64,000 nt of DNA from positions 588,001 through 652,000 of the forward strand of contig NZ_CP007033.1 in NCBI RefSeq assembly GCF_000512895.1, written 5' to 3'. This stretch comes from Dehalobacter restrictus DSM 9455 (GTDB lineage Bacteria > Bacillota > Desulfitobacteriia > Desulfitobacteriales > Syntrophobotulaceae). Shown one piece after another: positions 47,019 through 54,106 of the stretch (positions are counted from its first letter, which is position 1; each line of letters starts with the position of its first letter). Below the pieces are notes generated by a model that had not been told where the DNA came from, did not search any database, and was given only the letters and a program-made list of their open reading frames with translations. A program made the position numbers and the translations under genes.

Positions 47019-48154
47019 GCCAGGTTGAACAACTCATCGAAAAGATAGCGCCGCGTTCCTGGGCAGAAGACTGGGACAATCCCGGACTCCTGGTCGGCAG
47101 CAGCGCCCAGCGCGTCAATAAGATTTTACTGACGCTGGACGGAACCATGGAAGCCGTCGAAGAAGCTGTTTCGGAAAAAGCTGAACTGATTGTTTCCCAC
47201 CACCCGCTGCTGTTTAAACCGCTGAAGAATCTCCGTATGGACAACCAGGCGGCCTTGGCCCCCCTATCGCTTTTCCGCAATGGGATCTCATATTATGCTG
47301 CCCACACGAATCTGGATCAGTCGTATTTGTCATCGAGCCTGACGTTTGCGGAAATGCTCGGACTGCAGAAAAAAGAGTTCCTGGAAACCACCTCTGCTGA
47401 GAAACTGATTAAGATCGTCACTTTTGTTCCGGAAGAACACGTCGAGACCATCCGGAAGGCTCTGACCGCCGAAGGCGTCGGCAGTGGAATTACCGATGGC
47501 GAGCACAGTGATGCCTACAGCGAATGTTTCTTCCAGACAAACGGTGAAGGCATGTTCCGGGCGCTGGACGGAGCCGAGCCAACTATAGGAAAAGTTGGAG
47601 AGCTGACCAGAGTACCCGAGATCCGGCTCGAGAGCATTGTCGAAGAGCGCAGCCTTGGCAGGGCGATTAAGGCTTTGCATAAGGCACATCCGTATGAAGA
47701 ACCCGCTTACGACCTGATACCACTCCGAAATACCGGGAAACCCAGAGGATACGGGGTGATCGGAACATTACTGAAACCTGTCAGACTAGCCGATTTGTGG
47801 GAAGGATTTCTGAAGCAGCTTACGGAGAAGTATGGCCATGACTGTTCTTCAGTGCGATTGGCAGGAGATCCTGACAGAAAGATCAAAAAAATTGCCATTT
47901 TAAATGGCAGCGGAAGCAGTTTTGTGGCGAAGGCTGCCTTTAAGGGTGCTGATTTATATATCACAGGAGAGATCGGCTACCATAACGTGCTGGATTGTCT
48001 CGAATCAGGTATGGCCGTCGGTGAGCTCGGGCATTTTCTTAGCGAAATCCCAATGATCCATGCACTTTACGATTATATTAGAGCCGATCGAACAATGGAT
48101 GACGTAGAAGTGGTTATCAGCGCGGCGAGCAAAATACCGTGGTTGAAGCGTTGA
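47003..48154 (+). CDS. yqfO: Nif3-like dinuclear metal center protein (YqfO)
   Basis: A 383-residue NIF3-family protein with an inserted PII/CutA-like middle domain (about residues 130-235, starting IKIVTFVPEEHVETI). The metal-binding parts are SHHPLLFKPLKN and AAHTNLDQSYL in the N-terminal half and ITGEIGYHNVLDC in the C-terminal half, where His and Glu bind two metals. Some members act as GTP cyclohydrolase-like or metal-handling proteins; function is not established. It overlaps trmK, so both are coupled. Confidence 0.93.
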   Translation: MAVSVGQVEQLIEKIAPRSWAEDWDNPGLLVGSSAQRVNKILLTLDGTMEAVEEAVSEKAELIVSHHPLLFKPLKNLRMDNQAALAPLSLFRNGISYYAAHTNLDQSYLSSSLTFAEMLGLQKKEFLETTSAEKLIKIVTFVPEEHVETIRKALTAEGVGSGITDGEHSDAYSECFFQTNGEGMFRALDGAEPTIGKVGELTRVPEIRLESIVEERSLGRAIKALHKAHPYEEPAYDLIPLRNTGKPRGYGVIGTLLKPVRLADLWEGFLKQLTEKYGHDCSSVRLAGDPDRKIKKIAILNGSGSSFVAKAAFKGADLYITGEIGYHNVLDCLESGMAVGELGHFLSEIPMIHALYDYIRADRTMDDVEVVISAASKIPWLKR

Positions 48155-48287
48155 TAAAGTTATCAACATGACTGAATTGTCTGAAAGATAAATCTATAGT
48201 TGGTTCCAATAGCGTCCTGGTTATTTTTGGGCGGATGATCATAAGAACTCAAAAGTTATGCACAATTTGTTCACAACTTGTGCATAA
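48151..48287. promoter_or_regulatory. DnaA-box cluster between nif3 and rnpB
   Basis: Two perfect DnaA boxes (TTATGCACA) face each other at 48256-48264 (plus) and 48279-48287 (minus). A near match TTATCAACA at 48160-48168 forms part of a dyad, TTGATAA-AG-TTATCAA (48151-48166), which overlaps the nif3 stop. TTATNCACA is the consensus bound by the initiator DnaA. It could titrate DnaA or regulate rnpB or nif3; it has too few boxes to be an origin. Confidence 0.6.
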
Positions 48288-48350
48288 CTAAGAATTAAAA
48301 TAATTACAAAATTATAGGGAAAATTTGATTATAGTGTTATAAATTGTAGC

Positions 48351-48378
48351 TTGAATTTTGTTTTTGGAATGATATACT
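48351..48378 (+). promoter_or_regulatory. Possible rnpB promoter and leader stem
   Basis: TTGAAT (48351-48356), a 16-bp spacer and TATACT (48373-48378). Transcription would start about 150 nt before the mature RNase P RNA. In this leader CGCCGTAAT (about 48387-48395) can pair with ATTACGGCG (about 48468-48476), a long-range stem that closes the whole leader. Confidence 0.5.
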
Positions 48379-48538
48379 GTGATTACGCCGTAATTTGTCG
48401 AAGCAACTAATGTCGAAACAAATCATTGAATTCCTGATATACGCTATATGAAATAGGCAACAAATTGATTACGGCGATTTACTTTAGATACGCTTAAGAA
48501 TTATTTGACCAAACACAAATAATCTAGTAAGATTGGAT

Positions 48539-48906
48539 AGCGAAGTCAACCGGATGGTCGCGGGGACAAGTGCCGAAAGGTCGTCTCTGAGGAAAGTCCG
48601 AGCTCCACAGGGCAGGGTGCCGGGTAACGCCCGGCGGGGGGAGAATCCCTTTGAGGAAAGTGCAACAGAGATATACCGCCGCTGCCAAGCGGTAAGGGTG
48701 GAAAGGTGAGGTAAGAGCTCACCGGCAGTCAGGTAACTGGCTGGCCCTGCAAACCCCACCTGGAGCAAGACCAAATAGAGGAACGATGGAGCTGCCCGCT
48801 CTGTTCCCGGGTAAGGTCGCTTGAGACTGTCGGTAACGGCAGTCCTAGATAGATGATCATCACCTCGCAAGAGGTACAGAACTCGGCTTACAGGTTGACT
48901 TCCGCT
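48539..48906 (+). ncRNA. rnpB: RNase P RNA component
   Basis: Catalytic RNA that removes the 5' leader of tRNA precursors, with the protein RnpA. The 5' end AGCGAAGTCAACCGGATGGT and 3' end GGTTGACTTCCGCT form helix P1. The universal elements GAGGAAAGTCCGAGCTCC (CR-I), GCAACAGAGATATACCGC and the 3' ACAGAACTCGGCTTACAGG (CR-V) are present. The length of about 368 nt fits bacterial type A. Ends are set by P1 and may be off by a few bases. A frame on the minus strand over it is not a gene. Confidence 0.97.
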
Positions 48907-48964
48907 ATATTTCCGGGTAACATCTTTCAATTAAACGAATTTTGGGCTGGTTGCCCTGTCTTAT

Positions 48965-48990
48965 AACTTGGTCTGGGACCAAGTTTTTTT
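48965..48990 (+). terminator. Intrinsic terminator after rnpB
   Basis: AACTTGGT (48965-48972) pairs with ACCAAGTT (48978-48985), followed by seven T. Typical rho-independent terminator 59 nt after the rnpB 3' end. Confidence 0.9.
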
Positions 48991-49059
48991 ATTTGTCAAA
49001 AAGGCTATAAGGATATAGAAATTTTCAGCTGCAATTTAGTATTTTTCCTTGTTCCTTTC

Positions 49060-49293
49060 TGTGGACCTTCGGAATACGCCGAAAAAGATGTGGCAACCAT
49101 CGCCTTGGACAATATGCCCGCCGCTTATCACAAAGGAAGAAAGATTGCCATACATCGGATATCGTACCAAAAGAAAGATCCGATCATCAACGCCCACCAA
49201 TACCGATTGATATTATTTACCAATAGACATAAATTTACATCGGTGTTGACAGGTGATATCTTTTTTTTAACTCATGTCTCCATTATAACTTAG
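49060..49293 (+). pseudogene. Possible remnant of a ComFB-like protein
   Basis: An open stretch reads CGPSEYAEKDVATIALDNMP followed by AAYHKGR and ends after about 78 codons. ComFB-domain proteins have a similar Cys then D-(I/V)-A-x-x-A-L-N-x-L-P-P-x-Y pattern. Upstream conserved residues are missing and no clear start or ribosome-binding site is visible, so it looks like a decayed C-terminal piece. The similarity is judged by eye and is weak. Confidence 0.3.
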
Positions 49294-49595
49294 TTTTTTA
49301 AAATTTGTGTTTGACTCATTGGGGTCATTATACACAGCCCCGTCCACTGGAACTTGCAACGGTGTTTCCGTTTAAATACATATTAGTATTAATTTGACAG
49401 TTATATAGCAAATATTATATAGTATTTACGATATCATAAAAATAACGTCATAAAAATAAAGGAAAAGGAGTATAAGCATTTATGAAAAGTGAATAAAATT
49501 ATATAATATAAAAAGACTCGCATCAGTAAATATGAAATTAGTTAGTTTAGTTTTAAAAAACAGAAAGGGGAGTATGGTATCGCGTTTTTCAATAT
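49294..49595 (+). other. AT-rich intergenic region with a promoter and a tiny frame
   Basis: TTGACA (49394-49399), 16 bp and TATATA (49416-49421) make a likely promoter. A strong ribosome-binding site AAAGGAAAAGGAG (about 49458-49470) precedes ATG 49482, which opens a frame of only four codons (MKSE) before TAA. It may be a leader peptide or a decayed gene start. The region is clearly more AT-rich than the core genes to its left. Confidence 0.45.
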
Positions 49596-50063
49596 ATGGA
49601 TATCATACAAAGTATTTCTATGATACAAAAAAGGAAAATATTTACGTCGGTTGCGGTTGGTCTTGGAGTATTGTCTTTGGCTGTACTATTATTTGTAAAT
49701 GTTAATAGAGCTTATTCAGACAGCGTTAATTCTCAAGAAGAATCTGCATTTGAAAATTTAGCAGTAGAAACTTTAAAAATAGACACAAATAAGGCTAAGC
49801 CTGTATATATGAGAGAAATATATGACGATAATGTTTCTGAATTGAATTCTGATTTAAGAAATAAATGTCAAGATGCTCTTAAATCTTTAACGAAAGATGG
49901 GACTCACAAAATAGGTGACTTCATGCCAGTATTTTTCATCGAAGGAAATGATAAAGTATCAATAGCAATTAAACATGATGACGGAACCTTAACTCTTGAT
50001 GAATTTGATATATCAAAACATGACCCAATTAAATTAAATCATATAGCCAGAGAGGTGAAATAA
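49596..50063 (+). CDS. Small membrane-anchored or secreted protein, unknown
   Basis: Not recognised. The 155-residue product has a hydrophobic segment near residues 15-33 (FTSVAVGLGVLSLAVLLFV) preceded by KRK, which is a signal anchor or signal peptide, then a polar acidic domain. The start is uncertain: ATG 49596 and ATG 49620 (MIQKRKIF) are both possible and neither has a good ribosome-binding site nearby. Codon use is AT-rich. It ends TAATG, overlapping the next start by one base, so the two form an operon of exported proteins. Confidence 0.65.
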   Translation: MDIIQSISMIQKRKIFTSVAVGLGVLSLAVLLFVNVNRAYSDSVNSQEESAFENLAVETLKIDTNKAKPVYMREIYDDNVSELNSDLRNKCQDALKSLTKDGTHKIGDFMPVFFIEGNDKVSIAIKHDDGTLTLDEFDISKHDPIKLNHIAREVK

Positions 50064-50431
50064 TGAATGGAAAAAAATTAAAAATTACCGTATTAATATT
50101 GGCATTTTGCCTTTTATGTTCCAATGCTGCATTTGCTTGGAATATGGCCTGTGATTCTGAACTCAGTAGCGGTATAATAAATATTGGAGGTTATTCTGTC
50201 ACTAGTACTGACATAGTATGCGATGAAGTTGAAGCATATAGTGAACTTTATCGTAACTATACTCTTGTAGATTATGATTTTGTATTGAATTACGACGTTA
50301 CTTGGGCACAAACCGAGGTTTCTGTCGGTAACCCGCTTGGAATACAGCATTTTGCGATTTATGGAGATCATCGATCCAAGGATGGTCAAGTGGAATATAA
50401 TGATAGTAGTTATAGTATGAGAGACATTTAA
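50063..50431 (+). CDS. Small secreted protein, unknown
   Basis: Not recognised. The 122 residues start with a clear signal peptide (MNGKKLKITVLILAFCLLCS, then NAAFA before a likely cleavage site at about residue 25). The mature part has two Cys (CDSEL, VCDEVE) that could pair outside the cell, and many Tyr, Ser and Asp. ATG 50063 overlaps the stop of the preceding gene. AGAGGTGA is the ribosome-binding site. It is AT-rich and seems to be part of an acquired pair. Confidence 0.75.
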   Translation: MNGKKLKITVLILAFCLLCSNAAFAWNMACDSELSSGIINIGGYSVTSTDIVCDEVEAYSELYRNYTLVDYDFVLNYDVTWAQTEVSVGNPLGIQHFAIYGDHRSKDGQVEYNDSSYSMRDI

Positions 50432-50501
50432 CTCTTAAAGGTAGAACAGACCGGGGATGATTGTGAATTAAAGAATTAATTATAAATATAATAATTTACA
50501 A

Positions 50502-50809
50502 TTGGGCATACAAATAATTTTTTTACTCCCGCGCAGGATAGGGCAACGCTGGGGAGCGACCTCAGCGGCGCGTGAGGTTTTGCAGGGCGGTGTATTCATT
50601 CATGAAGCACCGCTTTTTTACGGCCCTGGAAAACCAAGCGATAAACCCAGGGGGTTCGGGGGCAGCAATGTCGTCAACTTAAGAACTTATATTACACTTT
50701 TTCCCCTAAATTTAGGATGCCTTATGCAAGGCAAGCTGGAAGGCTGAGGTTAAAAACAGAAGATGATATTGCCGATCTAGTGAAACAAGTCAGAAAAGAA
50801 ATGTGGTAA
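50502..50809 (+). pseudogene. Degenerate GC-rich remnant upstream of marR
   Basis: This stretch changes abruptly from AT-rich to GC-rich near 50525 and back near 50700, and no full gene is present. One frame, ATG 50717 to TAA 50809 (30 residues, beginning MPYARQAGRLRLKTEDDIAD), looks like a real protein C-terminus cut from its start. Direct hairpin-like sequence includes GGGCGG and GCACCGC around 50586-50612. It is probably debris of a mobile element, but I cannot name it. Confidence 0.3.
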
Positions 50810-50923
50810 ACCACTTATTTCAATAACCGTAGAATTTGCAAGCGCTTGCAAATTCTACAAATTGAGAAATTTTGCCGCATCGAAGGTATAATTTTTTCGC
50901 AACAAAGGTTTACAGCAAAAGGA

Positions 50924-50971
50924 TTGACAAATAGGTAACATGTTACATATACTAAAAAAGTAACATGTTAC
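50924..50971 (+). promoter_or_regulatory. marR promoter with two palindromic operators
   Basis: TTGACA (50924-50929), an 18-bp spacer and TATACT (50948-50953). The perfect palindrome GTAACATGTTAC occurs twice, at 50935-50946 within the spacer and at 50960-50971 over the start site, with centres 25 bp apart. This is the expected layout for autorepression by the MarR dimer encoded just downstream. Confidence 0.85.
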
Positions 50972-51015
50972 CTATTTATATGGAGGCAGTCAAGAACGAT
51001 CTGGAGGTGTATCAG

Positions 51016-51474
51016 ATGGACGAAATGAAAAAGCAGGCCAATATCTTCGGAATGATCTTTGTTTTAGCTAACAGGCTACAAGTACTTGGGGATGCTTTTG
51101 ATCAGAATATTACCATTAAGCAGTGGCTTTTTTTAGTCAGTGTAGCCCGTTTTGAAGAACCGCCGACTGTTAGCGAAGCAGCTGATTATATCGGTTATTC
51201 CAGGCAGAATGCCAAACGTCTGGCAGCGACGCTCGAAGAAAGCGGATTTATAACCATCTCCAAAGACAAAAATGATGCCAGAGCTTTGAGAATTGCACTC
51301 ACCCCCAAATTTAACACCTATTTTGGCGAACGGAGACACAGGGAATTAGCATTCATGCAGAAGCTTTTTAACGGATTTGACCCTGAATCAACAGATGGAT
51401 TTTACCAAGGGCTAGTCAAGATCGGTCGCAATATCGAAATGATGGAGAATGAAAATGAAAAGATTAAGGAGTAA
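51016..51474 (+). CDS. MarR family transcriptional regulator
   Basis: A 152-residue winged-helix regulator. The DNA-binding part includes PPTVSEAADYIGYSRQNAKRL and the wing KDKNDARALRIALTP, both typical of MarR. ATG 51016 is chosen because GGAGGTG lies 7 bp before it; an ATG at 50965 lies inside the second operator. It should bind the two GTAACATGTTAC operators and control itself and the membrane protein gene that follows 4 bp later. The ligand is unknown. Confidence 0.9.
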   Translation: MDEMKKQANIFGMIFVLANRLQVLGDAFDQNITIKQWLFLVSVARFEEPPTVSEAADYIGYSRQNAKRLAATLEESGFITISKDKNDARALRIALTPKFNTYFGERRHRELAFMQKLFNGFDPESTDGFYQGLVKIGRNIEMMENENEKIKE

Positions 51475-51478
51475 AAAA

Positions 51479-52312
51479 ATGATAACGTTAGGTGTTGTTA
51501 CAGGTATTCTTGCAGCGATTATTTTGCTGGCCGTCGTTTACTTTATCCAACCTTATTCGTCTTTAAAATCAGACTTTAATAAGACGGCTGCCCAGCTTAT
51601 TTCCGAGACCCGACCGGAAACAGAAATGTTTTCGCAGCAGGATATCGCCCATCTGCCTGAGCCTGTACAAAAATATTTTAATCACTGCGGCTATATCGGT
51701 ACTTCCAAAATGTCCTGGATGAAAACCGAATTTAAAGATGTACCTTTCTCCACCGGCGTGGATAAGGCAACGCTTACCATTGACTATACGCAGTACAACT
51801 TTGTTGAAACGCCGAACCGCTTGGCTTTCATTGACAGTGCGATGTACGGAATACCTTTTCAGGGCTTCGACAGCTACAATCAGGGCGTGGGCTCCATGAA
51901 AGGCGTGATCGCCAAAGCCTTTACGCTGTTTGACCAAAAAGGTGTCGAAATGGATAAGGCCTGTCTGGTAACGGTTCTCGCAGAGAGTTTGTATGTACCG
52001 AACATTGCCTTACAAGACTACATCACTTGGGAAGCGATTGACGATACGCATGCCAAAGCGTCGATTACTTCCTTCGGTATAAGTGCGAGCGGCATCTTTA
52101 CCTTCAATGAAGTGGGAAAAATGTTTGAATTTACCACCAATGACCGAATGGCTGTAGGTTTTGACGGCAGTAAGCAAAGCATCCCCTGGTCGGCGGTATA
52201 TGAAGGTTATGAGAGGAATGAGAACGGCATTTTCAAACCGACCATTTTAAAGGCAGTCTGGCATTATCCGGAAGGTGACCTGACATATTTCAACGGAAAA
52301 ATTTCTTCTTAA
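51479..52312 (+). CDS. Membrane-anchored DUF6544-like protein
   Basis: A 277-residue protein with one membrane segment at residues 2-23 (ITLGVVTGILAAIILLAVVY) and a large outward domain beginning LPEPVQKYFNHCGYIGTSK. I recall this pattern from a family catalogued as DUF6544 that is often next to MarR or TetR regulators; function is unknown. ATG 51479 follows TAAGGAG by 7 bp and the marR stop by 4 bp; an in-frame ATG at 51449 would overlap marR. It is likely derepressed with marR. Confidence 0.75.
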   Translation: MITLGVVTGILAAIILLAVVYFIQPYSSLKSDFNKTAAQLISETRPETEMFSQQDIAHLPEPVQKYFNHCGYIGTSKMSWMKTEFKDVPFSTGVDKATLTIDYTQYNFVETPNRLAFIDSAMYGIPFQGFDSYNQGVGSMKGVIAKAFTLFDQKGVEMDKACLVTVLAESLYVPNIALQDYITWEAIDDTHAKASITSFGISASGIFTFNEVGKMFEFTTNDRMAVGFDGSKQSIPWSAVYEGYERNENGIFKPTILKAVWHYPEGDLTYFNGKISS

Positions 52313-52389
52313 TCAAGGTAAATTAAACGGTTATAAAAAGAAAAGCCCTCATATAAAATTAAGAAAATAAATAAATTTAGAGAAAATAT

Positions 52390-52973
52390 TTATCGTTTAG
52401 CTTCAAGCCGTTCTAGTCTTTCAGAAACACGTTGATTGGTTTCGATCTGACTCTCGCGGAAATCGAATAAAGCATTGACTTTTCCAGAAAGATCATGCTC
52501 CACACGCGCTTGGCTTTGGCGCATATGGATGATGTCCCCCTTAATCGTTTGTATGTCCTGCTGCATCAGCTCTTGGCTAACAGCAATTGTATCTATACTC
52601 GTCCAGATTTGCTGCTGGCCTGCCTTGAGCTCTTGCTGATTAGAGTGAAGTTTCTGCTGGCCTGCCTTGAGCTCTTGCTGATTAGAGTGAAGTTTCTGCT
52701 GGCGCCTGCCTTGAGCTCTTGCTGATTAGAGTGAAGTTTCTGCTGACTTGCCTTGAGCTCTTGCTGATTAGAGTGAAGTTTCTGCTGACTTGCCTTGAGC
52801 TCTTGTTGATCAGAGTGAAGCTGCTGCTGACCGGTCTTGAGCTGTTGCTGATCAAAGTGAAGTTGCTGCAGCCCTTCTTCAAACCGATCCTGCCGGTTAT
52901 CAAGTCGTTCCATTCTTTTCCCAAGAGAACCCAATTGATCCAGTACCAGTTCCTGAAATTGATCGTTATCCAT
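52390..52973 (-). pseudogene. Tandem-repeat coiled-coil protein, frameshifted within a repeat
   Basis: From ATG 52973 the frame reads MDNDQFQELVLDQLGSLGKR and then six 14-residue repeats of the type QQELKASQQKLHSN. A 2-bp insertion at about 52701-52706 puts the frame out inside the third-last unit. Correcting it restores the repeats and a plausible C-terminus ending RVSERLERLEAKR at 52390, about 194 residues in all. Heptad-like spacing of Leu and Lys predicts a long coiled coil. There is no signal peptide. The protein family is not recognised. Because the repeats are almost identical, slippage or recombination could switch the frame on and off. Confidence 0.7.
52612..52865 (-). repeat. Six 42-bp tandem repeats (one of 44 bp)
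   Basis: Six consecutive units of 42 bp, 254 bp in total. The three lower-coordinate units are nearly identical, the others diverge slightly. Unit 3 (about 52696-52739) carries two extra bases (GC). Each unit encodes 14 residues, two coiled-coil heptads. Confidence 0.92.
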
Positions 52974-53257
52974 CTGGTTTACCCCCTTTCAGTTGAGGTT
53001 ACTTCCTACTGTCCTTATTATACCATATAATGGATGATATGAGAACGTATGTTTGCTTGAAGTATTTTTGTTTTTGCCTTTGGACAAAGATATAAGTATA
53101 TTTTATAGTGTTTCTAGTGTAATGGAAATGGTCTGGATGACCAATTTATGTTGGCAACAGCATTGTCTAGGACAAATTTTATAATCGAGTACCTTCAGGC
53201 TGGCTTTTTAGATTACCTGACTGAAGATCAAAAACTTTTTATTTTGAAAATGGCACA

Positions 53258-53287
53258 AAAAAAACCGCCGATGAGCGGTTTTGTTTC
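53258..53287 (-). terminator. Terminator of the ferritin-like gene
   Basis: On the minus strand AAAACCGC and GCGGTTTT arms are followed by a T8 run. It lies about 60 bp after the stop of the minus-strand gene. The interval 52974-53257 shows no gene. Confidence 0.85.
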
Positions 53288-53347
53288 TCCCAAAAGTTAT
53301 ACCTGAGGTCTATAGATCTCTTGTTTAACTGTTGAAATTTAAATTAT

Positions 53348-53872
53348 CTAGATCAAACGTACATTCATATTCACGGTTGGATGATCTTCAACGGAATCTT
53401 GGATGAGATTATTACTATAGGATTTTTGGGATTTTTGGTGTTTTAGATACTGAGCATAGTGTTGCAGCCATAAGGCATGAAATTCCTTATCAATCTTAAA
53501 GTCTATGAGCTTATCTAATAAATCTGAATTCAGGTTTTCTTCTACTAAGTCAGCGTATATTTCCAACATCTGATTTTCTAAGGCAAACCCAATCTTACAG
53601 ATATTTTCCTGCCCGGCTAATTCAATCGCCTCCCCGATAATGCTCCCGGCAATGTCAGCAATACTTGCTGTGATTAGCGGGATGTCTATGTTATGTTCAC
53701 GAAAAAGCTCAGTAAAAAATTCAGCATGCTTTTTATCAGCTTCGACGATTTTGAATAGAGCTTTGTTAAATATCGGATCGTCGCTTTCAGACAATTGGGA
53801 CTGATAATAATGGATCTGAAGGTTCTCCAGCTCGTAGATCCTTTTTAATTTTGCTGTTCGTTTTTCATCCAT
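53348..53872 (-). CDS. Ferritin-like (rubrerythrin-type) protein
   Basis: A 174-residue, largely helical protein. Four candidate iron-ligand regions are visible: YELENLQIHYY, EADKKHAEFF, LENQMLEIYADL and DKEFHALWLQHY, giving the spaced Glu and ExxH pairs of the ferritin-like four-helix bundle. A role in oxygen or peroxide handling or iron storage is inferred. ATG 53872 follows AGGAG; the frame extends further upstream but without a ribosome-binding site. Monocistronic with its own terminator. Confidence 0.75.
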   Translation of the reverse strand: MDEKRTAKLKRIYELENLQIHYYQSQLSESDDPIFNKALFKIVEADKKHAEFFTELFREHNIDIPLITASIADIAGSIIGEAIELAGQENICKIGFALENQMLEIYADLVEENLNSDLLDKLIDFKIDKEFHALWLQHYAQYLKHQKSQKSYSNNLIQDSVEDHPTVNMNVRLI

Positions 53873-54106
53873 TTTAAATCTCCTATAGAAGAGTAAGTAT
53901 TCATTAGTTTTCTCTGGTTTTGTAAAAATTATTTGCCAACGATCTCTCAAATTGCATGCCGAGAATAATGGTACTATCTCAAAGATCAGATCAAATCGAT
54001 TTCACTAAGCAAGAAATGTTGGATACTGCGATAAAATTTATTGCTTGGTTGGCAGAATAACAAAAAATTGGTATTGATACATGCGGTAATAAGTGGTATG
54101 TTTTTT
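53873..54106. other. Intergenic region with a short frame remnant
   Basis: A 30-codon frame from ATG 53968 to TAA 54060 reads MVLSQRSDQIDFTKQEMLDT and on; it has no ribosome-binding site and may be a fragment of a lost gene. Nothing else is recognised in this gap between divergent genes. Confidence 0.35.

Noticed and set aside
48151-48287. Chromosomal origin of replication
   Set aside because: Only two perfect DnaA boxes and one near match, with no unwinding region and no dnaA or dnaN gene nearby.
48484-48930. A 148-codon minus-strand frame
   Set aside because: It covers the RNase P RNA gene almost exactly, whose structure is unmistakable.
50502-50747. An 81-codon frame read as a gene
   Set aside because: It lies in a low-complexity GC-rich stretch with no ribosome-binding site, and a different frame gives a better protein-like C-terminus at 50717-50809.
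52612-52865. Possible CRISPR array
   Set aside because: The 42-bp units are contiguous with no unique spacers and keep a coding frame, so they are coding tandem repeats.
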